Shown one piece after another: positions 9,248 to 18,074 of a stretch of DNA of 64,000 nucleotides. Under the pieces are notes generated by a model, which worked only from the letters and a program-made list of their open reading frames with translations, was not told where the DNA came from and searched no databases. The position numbers and the translations under genes are program-made. This DNA is from CAVVGZ01 sp963841845 (GTDB lineage: Bacteria; Chloroflexota; Anaerolineae; Anaerolineales; Anaerolineaceae), in the NCBI GenBank assembly GCA_963841845.1, contig CAWJEG010000013.1, forward strand, positions 248,001-312,000. The letters run 5' to 3'. Each line of letters opens with the position of its first letter. Positions within the stretch are counted from its first letter, which is position 1.

Positions 9248-10189
9248 ATGTCTAGAGAAAATAATTATCTTTTGCTCAGTTGTTATCCCGGTTTATAATA
9301 GCGAACCTACCCTTCAAGAACTTGTCATCCGCCTCCAATCAGCATTAAAGGAGAATTGCTCCCAATTTGAATTATTACTCGTTAATGACGGTAGTTTTGA
9401 TAAAAGTTGGCAAATTATCCAGAATTTAGCCGCTCAATATCCGTTTATCAAAGGGATAAACCTGATGAGGAATTACGGACAGCATAATGCCCTCCTTTGT
9501 GGAATTAGGGAAGCACGAGGGGATGTGATTATTACCATGGATGATGATTTACAGCACCCACCCGAGGAAATTTCTAAATTGTTACAAAAATGGATGGAAG
9601 GCTATGATGTTGTTTATGGTTATCCTACTAAATTACCACATAGCTTTTGGCGAAATTTATTCTCCAGATTGACAAAAAAAACGCTTGCCTTCGTCATGGG
9701 TATCAAATCTGTTAATGAAATCAGTGCATTTCAGAGCGTTCTCAACCGATTTACGAAAAGCCTTCTCCTCCTATCAAAGCCCAAATGTCATTATTGACGT
9801 CCTCCTTTCCTGGGGTACTCGAAATTTCACCAGTGTTAATGTCAATGAAAATCCAAGAGTTGTTGGTAAATCAAATTACGATTTTTTTAAGTTGGCAAGC
9901 CAGGCATTCCTGATCCTGACTGGTTTCAGCACGATTCCCCTCAGGTTAGCCAGTTGGCTCGGGATTCATTGTCATGATTTTCGGGAGTATCGTATTCCTA
10001 TATGTCCTTATTTCCTATTTTTCTATGGGTAGTATCCCAGGCTTCCCATTTCTTGCATCAATAATTTCCCTTTTCAGCGGAACCCAATTATTTGCAATTG
10101 GAATTATAGGGGAATATTTGGCCAGGATATTCGACCGTTCCATGGAACGTCCCACGTATGTGATCGCAAAAACCACTGAAATTCCATAA
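9248..10189 (+). pseudogene. Family 2 glycosyltransferase (polyprenyl-phosphate sugar transferase type), frameshifted
   Basis: Joining three reading frames gives one GT2 protein of about 310 residues. The GT-A start SVVIPVYNSEP has an ATG at 9248 in another frame. ITMDDDLQHPPEEI carries the nucleotide-sugar-binding acidic motif. The domain then continues as TDLRKAFSSYQSPNVII, and two C-terminal membrane helices end in IGIIGEYLARIFDRS. This layout is that of DPM1/ArnC/GtrB-like enzymes that load a sugar onto a polyprenyl phosphate. Frame changes fall near 9248-9276, 9724-9745 and about 9963. The WecE-like aminotransferase gene follows 30 bases later, so the pair is a piece of a surface-polysaccharide locus. 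Three breaks mean either decay or sequence errors; other genes here show the same kind of break. Confidence 0.75.
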
Positions 10190-10219
10190 TCAAACAGGTC
10201 CACAAGAGTATATATAACA

Positions 10220-11360
10220 ATGCATCCGATAAAAATTGACTTCAACAAACCACAACTAATTGGTAAAGAATTTGATTATATTTCTGACGCAATCGACCGG
10301 TCGCATATTTCGGGAGATGGTTTTTATACAAAACAATGCCAGACCTTATTAGAAAACGAACTATCGGCACAGTAAGGTTATACTGACCACATCCTGCACC
10401 CATGCACTTGAAATGAGTGCAATTCTTTCAAATATCGAACCAGAAGACGAGGTAATCATCCCGTCGTTTACATTTGTTTCAACGGTTAATGCCTTTGTGT
10501 TGCGGGGCGCAAAACCCGTCTTTGTTGATATCCGTGCAGACACACTCAATATTGATGAAAATCTGCTCGAGGATAAGATTACCCAAAGAACAAAAGCCAT
10601 CGTTCCTGTACATTATGCCGGGGTTGGTTGTGAGATGGATAGTATCCTCACTACAGCCAGAAAATATGATTTAACTGTCATCGAAGATAATGCTCACGGA
10701 CTATTTGGCAAATACAAAGGCAAACATCTGGGCACTTTCGGATCAATGGCAACCCAAAGCTTTCACGAGACAAAAAATATCACCTGCGGCGAAGGCGGAG
10801 CAATCATTCTGAATGACATGAATTTAATTGAGCGGGCAGAGATCATTCGCGAAAAAGGGACAAACAGGTCAAAATTTTTCAGAGGCATGATCGATAAATA
10901 TACTTGGGTGGACATAGGCTCAAGCTACCTTCCGTCAGACATCCTTGCAGCTTTCCTCTATGCGCAGTTGGAATCCAGAGAATTGATCCAAAATAAAAGG
11001 AAGCAGATTTGGGAATATTATGACCAAAATCTTCACCAGGTTGCCATAAAAAAAGGAATTGGACTGCCTCACATTCCCGACCATTGCCAGCAGGCATACC
11101 ATATGTATTATTTACTCCTCCCGGATTTAGAAACCCGACAGCGTTTGATTGCACATCTCAAGGAGCGCGGAATCATCAGTGTTTTCCACTATTTACCGCT
11201 CCACCTTTCTGACATGGGTAAAAAATTTGGGGGCAAATTGGGAGATTGTCCAATTACAGAAAGCATCAGCGATCGCATTCTACGTCTTCCCTTCTACAAT
11301 ACCCTATCACATGAACAACAAGACCATGTGATAAGTGCAATATCAAAATTTCCTATGTAA
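10220..11360 (+). pseudogene. wecE: dTDP-4-amino-4,6-dideoxygalactose transaminase (WecE/RffA-like), one frameshift
   Basis: PLP-dependent DegT/DnrJ/EryC1 sugar aminotransferase of about 380 residues. The N-terminus from ATG 10220 (KIDFNKPQLIGKEFDY) runs to about 10369. A one-base shift then leads into the long downstream frame with TSCTHALEMSA, PSFTFVSTVNAFVLRGAKPVF, SFHETKNITCGEGGA and REKGTNRSKFFRG. The SFHETKN lysine is the expected PLP Schiff-base site. The match to the WecE/RffA group, which makes the amino sugar of enterobacterial common antigen, is strong over the whole length. Apart from the single shift all key motifs are intact, so an assembly error is plausible. Its neighbours are a broken GT2 gene and, downstream, the polymerase cassette. 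Confidence 0.82.
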
Positions 11361-11521
11361 CCAAAACAACAAACAACTACAACAAAAAGCCTGGTTAACC
11401 AATATTTCCCGGGCATTATCTCTCTTTAACCAAATCCCCTGCCGGGTTTACCCCATTCCATACCCAATTAATCAACCCTGGGGGGATTGTCCTCCAGATA
11501 GAGAATTGATAACGTATAAGC

Positions 11522-12052
11522 ATGGAAATTTTGCCAGCACCCCAAACAAAGGGGACTCACTTATTCATCGCGCCAAGAGCTTTCCTAAAGCAAACAATTC
11601 CGGGATTGATCACCCATCTGGCAATCACAACACCTCTGAAAATTCTGGATGGGGGTAATTCAATTAACGTACACCAGCTTTCCCGTCAAATCCGGCGCCG
11701 TACCGGGCAGGTTTTTCAAGTACTGGACCGCGTCCACCTGGCACGTGCTTTTACCTGTTACCAGATGCTGGCAATGCTGCGCGAAGCGCCTTCAGGGCCC
11801 TTCCCGATTATGGTGCTTGAGCTGCTGGCCACCTTTTATGATGAAAATGTCTCGCTAATGGAAAGAACGCGGCTTTTAAAGCACAGCCTTTTTGAAATTG
11901 AGCGGCTGTGCCAGTCAGCGCCGGTATTAATCACAACCAGTGACACACCCCTGCTGGAAAGTGAAAACTGGCTGACCTTATTAGAAAAAAATGCCGACCA
12001 GATCTGGCGTCTGGAAAAGCAGCAAACACCATCAACGCTCCGCATGTTCTAA
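11522..12052 (+). CDS. RecA/Rad51-like protein lacking the P-loop, first gene of the PolB cassette
   Basis: A 176-residue protein. The segment LDGGNSINVHQLSRQIRRR, then VLDRVHLARAFTCYQML, recalls the Rad51/RadA core around ARAYNTDHQ. FPIMVLELLATF followed by a helix and APVLITTSDT resembles Walker B and the following strand. No GxxxxGKT Walker A is present; the N-terminal segment THLFIAPRAFLKQ sits where it should be. It is probably a degenerate, non-ATP-binding RecA-fold partner, comparable in idea to ImuA of bacterial mutasomes. Composition is clearly more GC-rich than the flanks. The next gene starts 8 bases later. The fold call is motif-based and should be tested by profile search. Confidence 0.6.
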   Translation: MEILPAPQTKGTHLFIAPRAFLKQTIPGLITHLAITTPLKILDGGNSINVHQLSRQIRRRTGQVFQVLDRVHLARAFTCYQMLAMLREAPSGPFPIMVLELLATFYDENVSLMERTRLLKHSLFEIERLCQSAPVLITTSDTPLLESENWLTLLEKNADQIWRLEKQQTPSTLRMF

Positions 12053-12060
12053 GAGGGATT

Positions 12061-12318
12061 ATGGGACGCACTCTGGCATCTATAACGCAGGTCTTCTTAC
12101 AAGAGCAGGAGGCTTTTTCTCGTTTCCGGCGTGCATTACGACGCAGCGATCAGGAGGCTATGGATGACTTATTCATAGCAGCCAGAAAACATCTCAGCGC
12201 CGCGGCCTATGCCGCCCATGCCCTGCCTTTCGAAGTGTTTTTGCTGGCAATGCTGTTGGAAGAACACAAAGAAGTTATCCGCCTGCGCAAAATAATCGAA
12301 GAAAAGCAAGATGAATAA
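12061..12318 (+). CDS. Small all-helical protein of the PolB cassette
   Basis: An 85-residue protein with no recognised domain. It is predicted almost entirely helical, with an Arg-rich N-terminal part (FSRFRRALRRS), an Ala-rich middle and a charged C-terminal helix ending EVIRLRKIIEEKQDE. It lies 8 bases after the RecA-like gene, and its end overlaps the start of the polymerase gene by 8 bases, so translation is probably coupled. Position and size suggest an adaptor between the RecA-like protein and the polymerase. That is inference from context only. A GAGGG ribosome binding site precedes the ATG. Confidence 0.6.
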   Translation: MGRTLASITQVFLQEQEAFSRFRRALRRSDQEAMDDLFIAARKHLSAAAYAAHALPFEVFLLAMLLEEHKEVIRLRKIIEEKQDE

Positions 12319-14668
12319 ATATACAGGGTGGCTGCTGGATCTCTATCCGGCAGCCTCAACAGGGATTGCACTCTGGTTTCTGTTGGAAAATGGTGCCCGT
12401 CAGCGCTTCCTGCAGCCTTTCCCGGTAACCTTTCATGCATTTGCACCCCAACCAGAGCTGCACACTCTGTGGAATTACCTGCAAAAACAGTCCATCCCTG
12501 TTAAGCTTGCCTACACGCAAAAAACGGAGCTGTTTGAAGATAAGCCAATAACGGTCCTTTCCATCACTGCACCCGATCCATATTCACAGGATAAATTGTT
12601 CAGGCGGCTTTCTTTTAAATTTCCTGAGATTACCTATTACGACGCAGACCTGCACATTGCTCTCAGACATGCGGCGTTGTTCGGTACTTTTCCCCTCTGC
12701 CGCTGCGAATTCACCCTGGATAATAACACCGGGCAAATTACCCAGATTACCTCGCTCGATTCTCCCTGGAACCTGCAATCCATCAGGCCTCCTTTGCGTA
12801 TTATGCAAATTGAACCTGATGAAGATCCGCGGCATTCACAGCCCGGCGCACTAAAAATCTCCACCGAAAAGGACACCCACCTGCTCTCCTTACGCTACTC
12901 CCGCCCGCTCATGTTAAATCTCAAAGCATTATTACAGCGCTACGATCCAGATCTTCTGCTTACTGCCTGGGGAGACCGCTGGCTGCTTCCCTATCTGCTT
13001 GAACTTACTGAGAATTTAAACATCCGCTTACCCCTCAACCGTGATGCTGAATGTGAACTTAGCTGGCGTCCAGAACGCTCCTATTTTTCTTACGGACAGG
13101 TGATCCACAGAGACCAGCAAATACACCTGGCAGGGCGCTGGCACGTTGATATCCACAATGCCATGCTTTATCACGACTACAAAATGGAAGGGATATATGA
13201 GTTAAGCAGAGTCACCAGCCTGCCGCTACAAACAACAGCCCGTGTTTCCCCAGGAAGTGGCATTTCTGCAATGCAAATGGTTACCGCCCTGAGACAGGAT
13301 ATTCTCGTTCCTTGGCACAAACAACAAGTAGAGGCGCAAAAAACTGCCTGGGAGCTGCTCTTATCAGACCAGGGCGGACTGGTTTACCAGCCTGTTACCG
13401 GTTTGCACCGGCATGTTGCTGAACTGGATTTCATCTCCATGTATCCGAGCATCATGGTCCATTACAACATTTCACCGGAAACTATCAGAGGGCCTGTAAA
13501 TTTGAATGAACGCCTGGCTGCCCCTCCTGATAAGCCGCCCGGGTTAATACCACAGACTTTAAAGCCGCTTCTGGACAAACGTATGGCGATCAAGCATCGC
13601 TTGTTGACATTAAAGGCCAGTGACCCGGGTTATGAAAGTTTAAAGGCCAAGGCATCCGCCCATAAATGGCTCCTGGTAACTTGTTTTGGTTATCTCGGTT
13701 ATAAGAACGCCCGCTTTGGCCGCATTGAAGCACATGAAGCTGTAACTGCCTACGGACGCGAAGCCTTGCTGCGCGCCAAGGAAGCCGCAGAAGATCTGGG
13801 TTTTTCAGTACTGCATTTATACGTGGATGGCATGTGGGTACAGCAAGAGAATGCCGATAAAGTTGGCGATTATGAGGCATTGCTGAGAGAGATCGCATCG
13901 CGTACCGGGCTCCCGATATCGCTGGAAGGTATCTACAATTGGATCGCTTTCCTCCCCTCCAGGCAGGATGTCCGTATTCCCGTTGCCAACCGTTATTTTG
14001 GCGCTTACCAGGATAGTTCGCTTAAGGTACGCGGTATTGAACTGCGCAGGCGGGATACACCATTATGGATAGCAGAAAAACAACAGGCAATACTACAGCA
14101 GCTCGCCCCGATAAAAGACCCCGAATCCGAAATTATGGCTAACACCCTTTCAAAAATCAAAAAAGATGTCAGAAAATCTATTTCCGAACTGACTATGGGC
14201 AATATTGCACCTGAAAAACTGATTATTACCCAAAAGCTTTCCCGCACCCTGGAAGAATACCGCTCCTCATCCCCGGCAGCCCGGGCAGCAAGCCAGCTTG
14301 CGGAAATTGGTAAAGTACTCCGCCCGGGTCAGATGGTTCGGTTTATCTACATGCTTGGCTCTCCGGGTGTTCAGGCCTGGGATTTGCAGCAGAAAATCCA
14401 GGTTGAGAAGATTGATATCGACCGTTATGCAAGGTTGATGCTGAGGGCTGTAAATACGATCTTAATGCCTTTTACAGGGGAGAAATTCTCTTTGAATGCT
14501 AATTCCGGTAATCTTCCAGTTTTATTGCCTACCCGTACTTCGGGTACTCCCCCTCTTCTAAAATTGATGAAATCCAACCTGATTAACCAGAAAATAGTAT
14601 CCCCTAAAAATGAACTTAATCTTCTACCTGTTTTTTATCCAGAAAATAAAGACTCGCAGCAAGTGTAA
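12311..14668 (+). CDS. Divergent family-B DNA polymerase with degenerate exonuclease and motif C
   Basis: Family-B polymerase of 785 residues. Motif A is intact: DFISMYPSI, Asp373. A motif-B-like segment starts at Lys452 and continues to FGYLGYKNARFGR. Motif C, normally YxDTD, reads YVDGM (504-508), so the second Asp is Met508. The proofreading domain also looks dead: no DxE at Exo I, and the Exo II region reads AWGDRWLLPYLL (about 219-230) instead of NxxxFD. Such altered motifs recall the PolB2-type group, first called inactive. The final ~55 residues fall in AT-rich DNA and overlap the 3' end of lgt, suggesting the original stop was lost at the insertion edge. A specialised, possibly translesion, role is inferred. 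Confidence 0.8.
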   Translation: MNKYTGWLLDLYPAASTGIALWFLLENGARQRFLQPFPVTFHAFAPQPELHTLWNYLQKQSIPVKLAYTQKTELFEDKPITVLSITAPDPYSQDKLFRRLSFKFPEITYYDADLHIALRHAALFGTFPLCRCEFTLDNNTGQITQITSLDSPWNLQSIRPPLRIMQIEPDEDPRHSQPGALKISTEKDTHLLSLRYSRPLMLNLKALLQRYDPDLLLTAWGDRWLLPYLLELTENLNIRLPLNRDAECELSWRPERSYFSYGQVIHRDQQIHLAGRWHVDIHNAMLYHDYKMEGIYELSRVTSLPLQTTARVSPGSGISAMQMVTALRQDILVPWHKQQVEAQKTAWELLLSDQGGLVYQPVTGLHRHVAELDFISMYPSIMVHYNISPETIRGPVNLNERLAAPPDKPPGLIPQTLKPLLDKRMAIKHRLLTLKASDPGYESLKAKASAHKWLLVTCFGYLGYKNARFGRIEAHEAVTAYGREALLRAKEAAEDLGFSVLHLYVDGMWVQQENADKVGDYEALLREIASRTGLPISLEGIYNWIAFLPSRQDVRIPVANRYFGAYQDSSLKVRGIELRRRDTPLWIAEKQQAILQQLAPIKDPESEIMANTLSKIKKDVRKSISELTMGNIAPEKLIITQKLSRTLEEYRSSSPAARAASQLAEIGKVLRPGQMVRFIYMLGSPGVQAWDLQQKIQVEKIDIDRYARLMLRAVNTILMPFTGEKFSLNANSGNLPVLLPTRTSGTPPLLKLMKSNLINQKIVSPKNELNLLPVFYPENKDSQQV

Positions 14669-15362
14669 TCCATGCAATCAACTGAACTGGTTTTATTCCT
14701 GAGAAGATTGGTGTAATATCACCTCGAAATGCCGAGAATAGTATTATTCCCAAAGAATTTGCGGAAACAAAGAGTAGGAATGTCACTCCTGGTTGATATT
14801 TGATTTGTTTCCATCGCAAAGGACTGGTTGCAGTGGGCCAGATTGTCCAGGTTGCGATACAGGCAAGGATTACCTGGTAAATCTGAGTCGGATGCCTGCT
14901 TTCTCCCCAGAGTGCAATAGCCCATGGGACTTTGGTTGGAATCCCGTATGCATCTCCGGAAGCCAGGTTTGCAAACCCCAATCCGATCATCATCACACCC
15001 AGTCCAGGGGTTAATGCATCCAGTGTCTGCCGGAGATTCAGCTGTTTTTTCTGGATATAGATCAGGCAAGCTATGAAACCGAATAAGACACCCCCCGATA
15101 TATCAAGGGTTTCAGATGAAAGCGAGAAAACACCTAACAAATTACCGGTGAATGCATCGCGGTAAGTGAGCAAATATGCAAATCGAGCACCTAATAGTCC
15201 AGCAATCAGTCCCAATAAAACCATGTTGGTAATTAAATTCGCCTGTGTATCATATTTTGACGCATGCTTCTCAATTTGGTTCATACCAATCCATAGGCTA
15301 ATTAATAGTATTAATGGAACTGTTTGAATGGATAGAGGACCAATTTGGAGTACAGGCATCAT
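14616..15362 (-). CDS. lgt: Prolipoprotein diacylglyceryl transferase family protein
   Basis: Membrane protein of 248 residues with about seven hydrophobic segments. The family-typical stretch GLLGARFAYLL (about 55-66) is followed by ISGGVLFGFIACL and by WGESRHPTQIYQ, the RHPTQ-type motif of Lgt. Lgt adds diacylglycerol to the lipobox cysteine of prelipoproteins; two lipoproteins occur in this window. The sequence is divergent from model Lgt proteins, so a paralogue is possible. Its start overlaps the stop of the upstream thioredoxin gene by 4 bases, giving translational coupling. Its 3' end overlaps the polymerase gene from the opposite strand by 53 bases. Confidence 0.75.
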   Translation of the reverse strand: MMPVLQIGPLSIQTVPLILLISLWIGMNQIEKHASKYDTQANLITNMVLLGLIAGLLGARFAYLLTYRDAFTGNLLGVFSLSSETLDISGGVLFGFIACLIYIQKKQLNLRQTLDALTPGLGVMMIGLGFANLASGDAYGIPTKVPWAIALWGESRHPTQIYQVILACIATWTIWPTATSPLRWKQIKYQPGVTFLLFVSANSLGIILFSAFRGDITPIFSGIKPVQLIAWITLAASLYFLDKKQVED

Positions 15363-15907
15363 TGTGATCCATCCCGCAGCATTTTTTCGATTTTTGATTT
15401 TATGAGTGATTCCGTCATAGGTCCCCCGATGATAATATCGGAAATAATGCCATATTCATTTATAAAATATGTGGTCGGAAGCGCTTTTACTTGATATTTA
15501 GTGGCTGTATCACCCAGGTAATCAAACAGAACTGGAAATGTTAATCCATTTGATTCAATAAATTTCTCTATTGATAAAATATTATCCTGGTTGGTCATAT
15601 TAACCGCCAGAACATGCAGACTTTGATCTTTATAGTCCTCGTATACCCTTTGCAGAGCAGGCATCTCTGCCCGGCATGGTGGACACCAGCTAGCCCAAAA
15701 ATTGATCACAACCGGGTATCCCCGTAATTTTTCTAATTGGATTTTGTTACCGTCAACGGAATCTAATTCAAAATTTGGTGCGATAAATCCTTCTTTCGGA
15801 GCAGAAATATCCCCTGCTGATGGCGATGTTATAAAATTGGTTGAAAAGGCAATCCATCCTGCAGCACCAATCAGGATGATCAGACTTCTTTTGGAAAATT
15901 TGTGCAT
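15359..15907 (-). CDS. Membrane-anchored TlpA/ResA-like thiol-disulfide oxidoreductase
   Basis: A 182-residue protein with an N-terminal membrane anchor (about 8-24) and an extracytoplasmic thioredoxin fold (about 42-180). The active site is WCPPC in NFWASWCPPCRAEMP, the CxxC form of TlpA/ResA/CcmG reductases, and KALPTTYFI carries the conserved cis-Pro. It is expected to reduce or isomerise disulfides of exported proteins. It is the first gene of a two-gene operon with lgt (ATGA overlap), linking envelope thiol chemistry with lipoprotein maturation. No cytochrome c assembly genes are nearby, so the target is unknown. Confidence 0.88.
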   Translation of the reverse strand: MHKFSKRSLIILIGAAGWIAFSTNFITSPSAGDISAPKEGFIAPNFELDSVDGNKIQLEKLRGYPVVINFWASWCPPCRAEMPALQRVYEDYKDQSLHVLAVNMTNQDNILSIEKFIESNGLTFPVLFDYLGDTATKYQVKALPTTYFINEYGIISDIIIGGPMTESLIKSKIEKMLRDGSQ

Positions 15908-16007
15908 TCTATATAATTCTCTATAGGGGTCATAAAGTGATTGTAAATGGTTTCAATTATGAGAAAGGATTAAGTCTCGTCTACCCAAAATCAATAATAG
16001 ATCAGCA

Positions 16008-16016
16008 TGGTAAAAT
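16008..16016 (+). promoter_or_regulatory. Extended -10 promoter of the tkt operon
   Basis: TGGTAAAAT lies 28 bases before the tkt ATG, with a CAGGAG ribosome binding site between them. The pattern is the same extended -10 found upstream of other genes here. Confidence 0.5.
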
Positions 16017-16043
16017 GGATATTATTTTCATCAGGAGATAGAT

Positions 16044-18050
16044 ATGATACCAGTAAATGAATTTGAAAATAAAGCCATTAATACAATCCGCTTTTTATCC
16101 GTAGATGCGGTTCAGGCGGCAAATTCTGGCCATCCAGGTCTACCAATGGGCGTAGCCGCCATTGCTTATACTTTATGGACAAAACATCTCCACCATAATC
16201 CAAATAATCCCAGTTGGTCAAACCGGGACAGATTCATCCTTTCTGGCGGCCATGGGGCCACACTGTTATACAGTTTGTTGTACCTGACTGGATATGATCT
16301 TCCGATGGAACAGCTCAAACAATTCAGGCAATGGGGTAGTATGACCCAGGGTCATCCTGAGTATGGAAAAGCACCCGGCATCGAGCTAACCACAGGTCCA
16401 CTGGGGGCAGGTTTTGCTACTGGAGTAGGAATGGCTATGGCTGAAACCCACCTGGCTGCAAAATTCAACAAACCCGGATATCCAATTGTCGATCACTTTA
16501 CCTATGCGGTTGTAACGGATGGAGATTTAATGGAGGGGGTTTCCTCGGAGGCTGCATCTATAGCCGGTCATTTCAAGCTTGGAAAACTAATTTACTTTTA
16601 TGATGATAACCGATTTTCCATTGATGGTCCAACCGACATAGCTTTTACAGAGGATCGGGGAAAACGGTTTGATGCCTATGGCTGGCAGGTTCTCTATGTA
16701 AAAGATGGGAACAACGTCGATGAGATTGATAAGGCGATTGAAGCGGCAAAAATTGACCCAAGGCCATCCTTGATAATTTGCAGAACAATAATTGGTTACG
16801 GACTTCCCAACCTCCAAAATACTGCTAAAGCACATGGAGCACCTCCCGGCGAAAAAGAATTGGATCTTGCAAAAGAAAGCATGGGCTGGCCTCTTGCCCC
16901 ACGTTTTTATGTTCCAGATGAGGTTTTAGAATTTTTCCGCCAGGCAGTCCAACAAGGGATTACAAGGGAAACCGATTGGGAAAAGTCTTTTGCTGGTTAC
17001 AAATCGAACTATCCCGATCTTGCTGCCGATTTTAATCGCAGGATGAGAAATCATTTACCACAAGATTGGGAAAATTCTATCCCGGTGTTTTCTGCCGACC
17101 CCAAAGGAAAAGGTACCCGCATATCTTCTGGACTGGTTCTGAATGCGCTGGCAAAAGTTATACCAGAACTTATTAGTGGTTCGGCTGATCTTACTCCGTC
17201 TAACAATACCTATATTGATGATTCCGGCGATTATCAAGCTGAATCACGAGCTGGCAGGAATATCCACTATGGCGTCCGTGAGCATGCCATGGGTTCGATT
17301 TTGAATGGTATCAATCTACACAATGGTCTCATTGCTGCAGGCGGTACATTTTTTATATTTTCGGATTATATGCGTCCAGCCATACGCTTGTCAGCACTTT
17401 CAGATATAAAATCTATATGGATATTAACCCATGACAGTATCGGTTTGGGTGAAGATGGTGCTACTCACCAGCCCGTGGAACATCTCGCTTCATTAAGAGC
17501 AATTCCTAATTTAGTAGTTTTACGTCCGGCTGATGCCAATGAAGTTGCCCAATCCTGGAAAGTAGCCATAAAACGACAGCATGGTCCATCTGCATTGATA
17601 CTATCCCGTCAAAATCTTCCAACCATCGATCGGGCTATTTATCAACCAGCTTCGGGACTGGAAAAGGGTGCATATATCCTGGTGGATATGGCTCCCGGGA
17701 AGCCAGAAATCATTTTAATGGCTTCCGGTTCAGAAGTAAATCTTATTATCGAGGCAGGTAATTTGCTGTCAAATGAAGGATATTCAGTGCGGCTTGTTTC
17801 CTTTCCAAGCTGGGAATTATTCGAAGAACAAGACCAATCTTATCGTGATACAGTCCTCCCCCCTGAAATAACCAGGCGAATCGCTGTAGAGGCAGGCAGA
17901 TCTCTTGGATGGCACAAATGGGTTGGACTGCAGGGGAAAATAATCAGCATGGAAACCTTTGGTACATCTGCACCAGCAGATATACTCTTCGAGAAGTATG
18001 GCTTCACAGTTGATAATGTAATCAAGCAGTCTAAAGAACTCCTTGGCTGA
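16044..18050 (+). CDS. tkt: Transketolase
   Basis: Full-length transketolase of 668 residues, moving two-carbon ketol units between sugar phosphates with thiamine diphosphate. Visible motifs are SGHPGLPMG near the N-terminus and the ThDP/Mg site TDGDLMEGVSSEA to YDDNRFSIDG (about 155-195). The pyrimidine-binding domain has GVREHAMGSI and HDSIGLGEDGATHQPVEHL, and the C-terminal domain begins around residue 540. It heads a run tkt-rpiB-tal covering the non-oxidative pentose phosphate pathway; rpe lies 35 kb away. A CAGGAG ribosome binding site supports the start. Confidence 0.97.
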   Translation: MIPVNEFENKAINTIRFLSVDAVQAANSGHPGLPMGVAAIAYTLWTKHLHHNPNNPSWSNRDRFILSGGHGATLLYSLLYLTGYDLPMEQLKQFRQWGSMTQGHPEYGKAPGIELTTGPLGAGFATGVGMAMAETHLAAKFNKPGYPIVDHFTYAVVTDGDLMEGVSSEAASIAGHFKLGKLIYFYDDNRFSIDGPTDIAFTEDRGKRFDAYGWQVLYVKDGNNVDEIDKAIEAAKIDPRPSLIICRTIIGYGLPNLQNTAKAHGAPPGEKELDLAKESMGWPLAPRFYVPDEVLEFFRQAVQQGITRETDWEKSFAGYKSNYPDLAADFNRRMRNHLPQDWENSIPVFSADPKGKGTRISSGLVLNALAKVIPELISGSADLTPSNNTYIDDSGDYQAESRAGRNIHYGVREHAMGSILNGINLHNGLIAAGGTFFIFSDYMRPAIRLSALSDIKSIWILTHDSIGLGEDGATHQPVEHLASLRAIPNLVVLRPADANEVAQSWKVAIKRQHGPSALILSRQNLPTIDRAIYQPASGLEKGAYILVDMAPGKPEIILMASGSEVNLIIEAGNLLSNEGYSVRLVSFPSWELFEEQDQSYRDTVLPPEITRRIAVEAGRSLGWHKWVGLQGKIISMETFGTSAPADILFEKYGFTVDNVIKQSKELLG

Positions 18051-18074
18051 TACCAGGTAAGAAAGGACAAGAAA

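Noticed and set aside
11335..11658. Open frame bridging wecE and the RecA-like gene
   Set aside because: Translation is Asn/Pro/Gln-rich without protein-like pattern, and it overlaps the better-supported frame starting at 11522.
13590..13898. Minus-strand open frame inside the PolB gene
   Set aside because: Arg/His-rich shadow of GC-rich coding sequence with no ribosome binding site.
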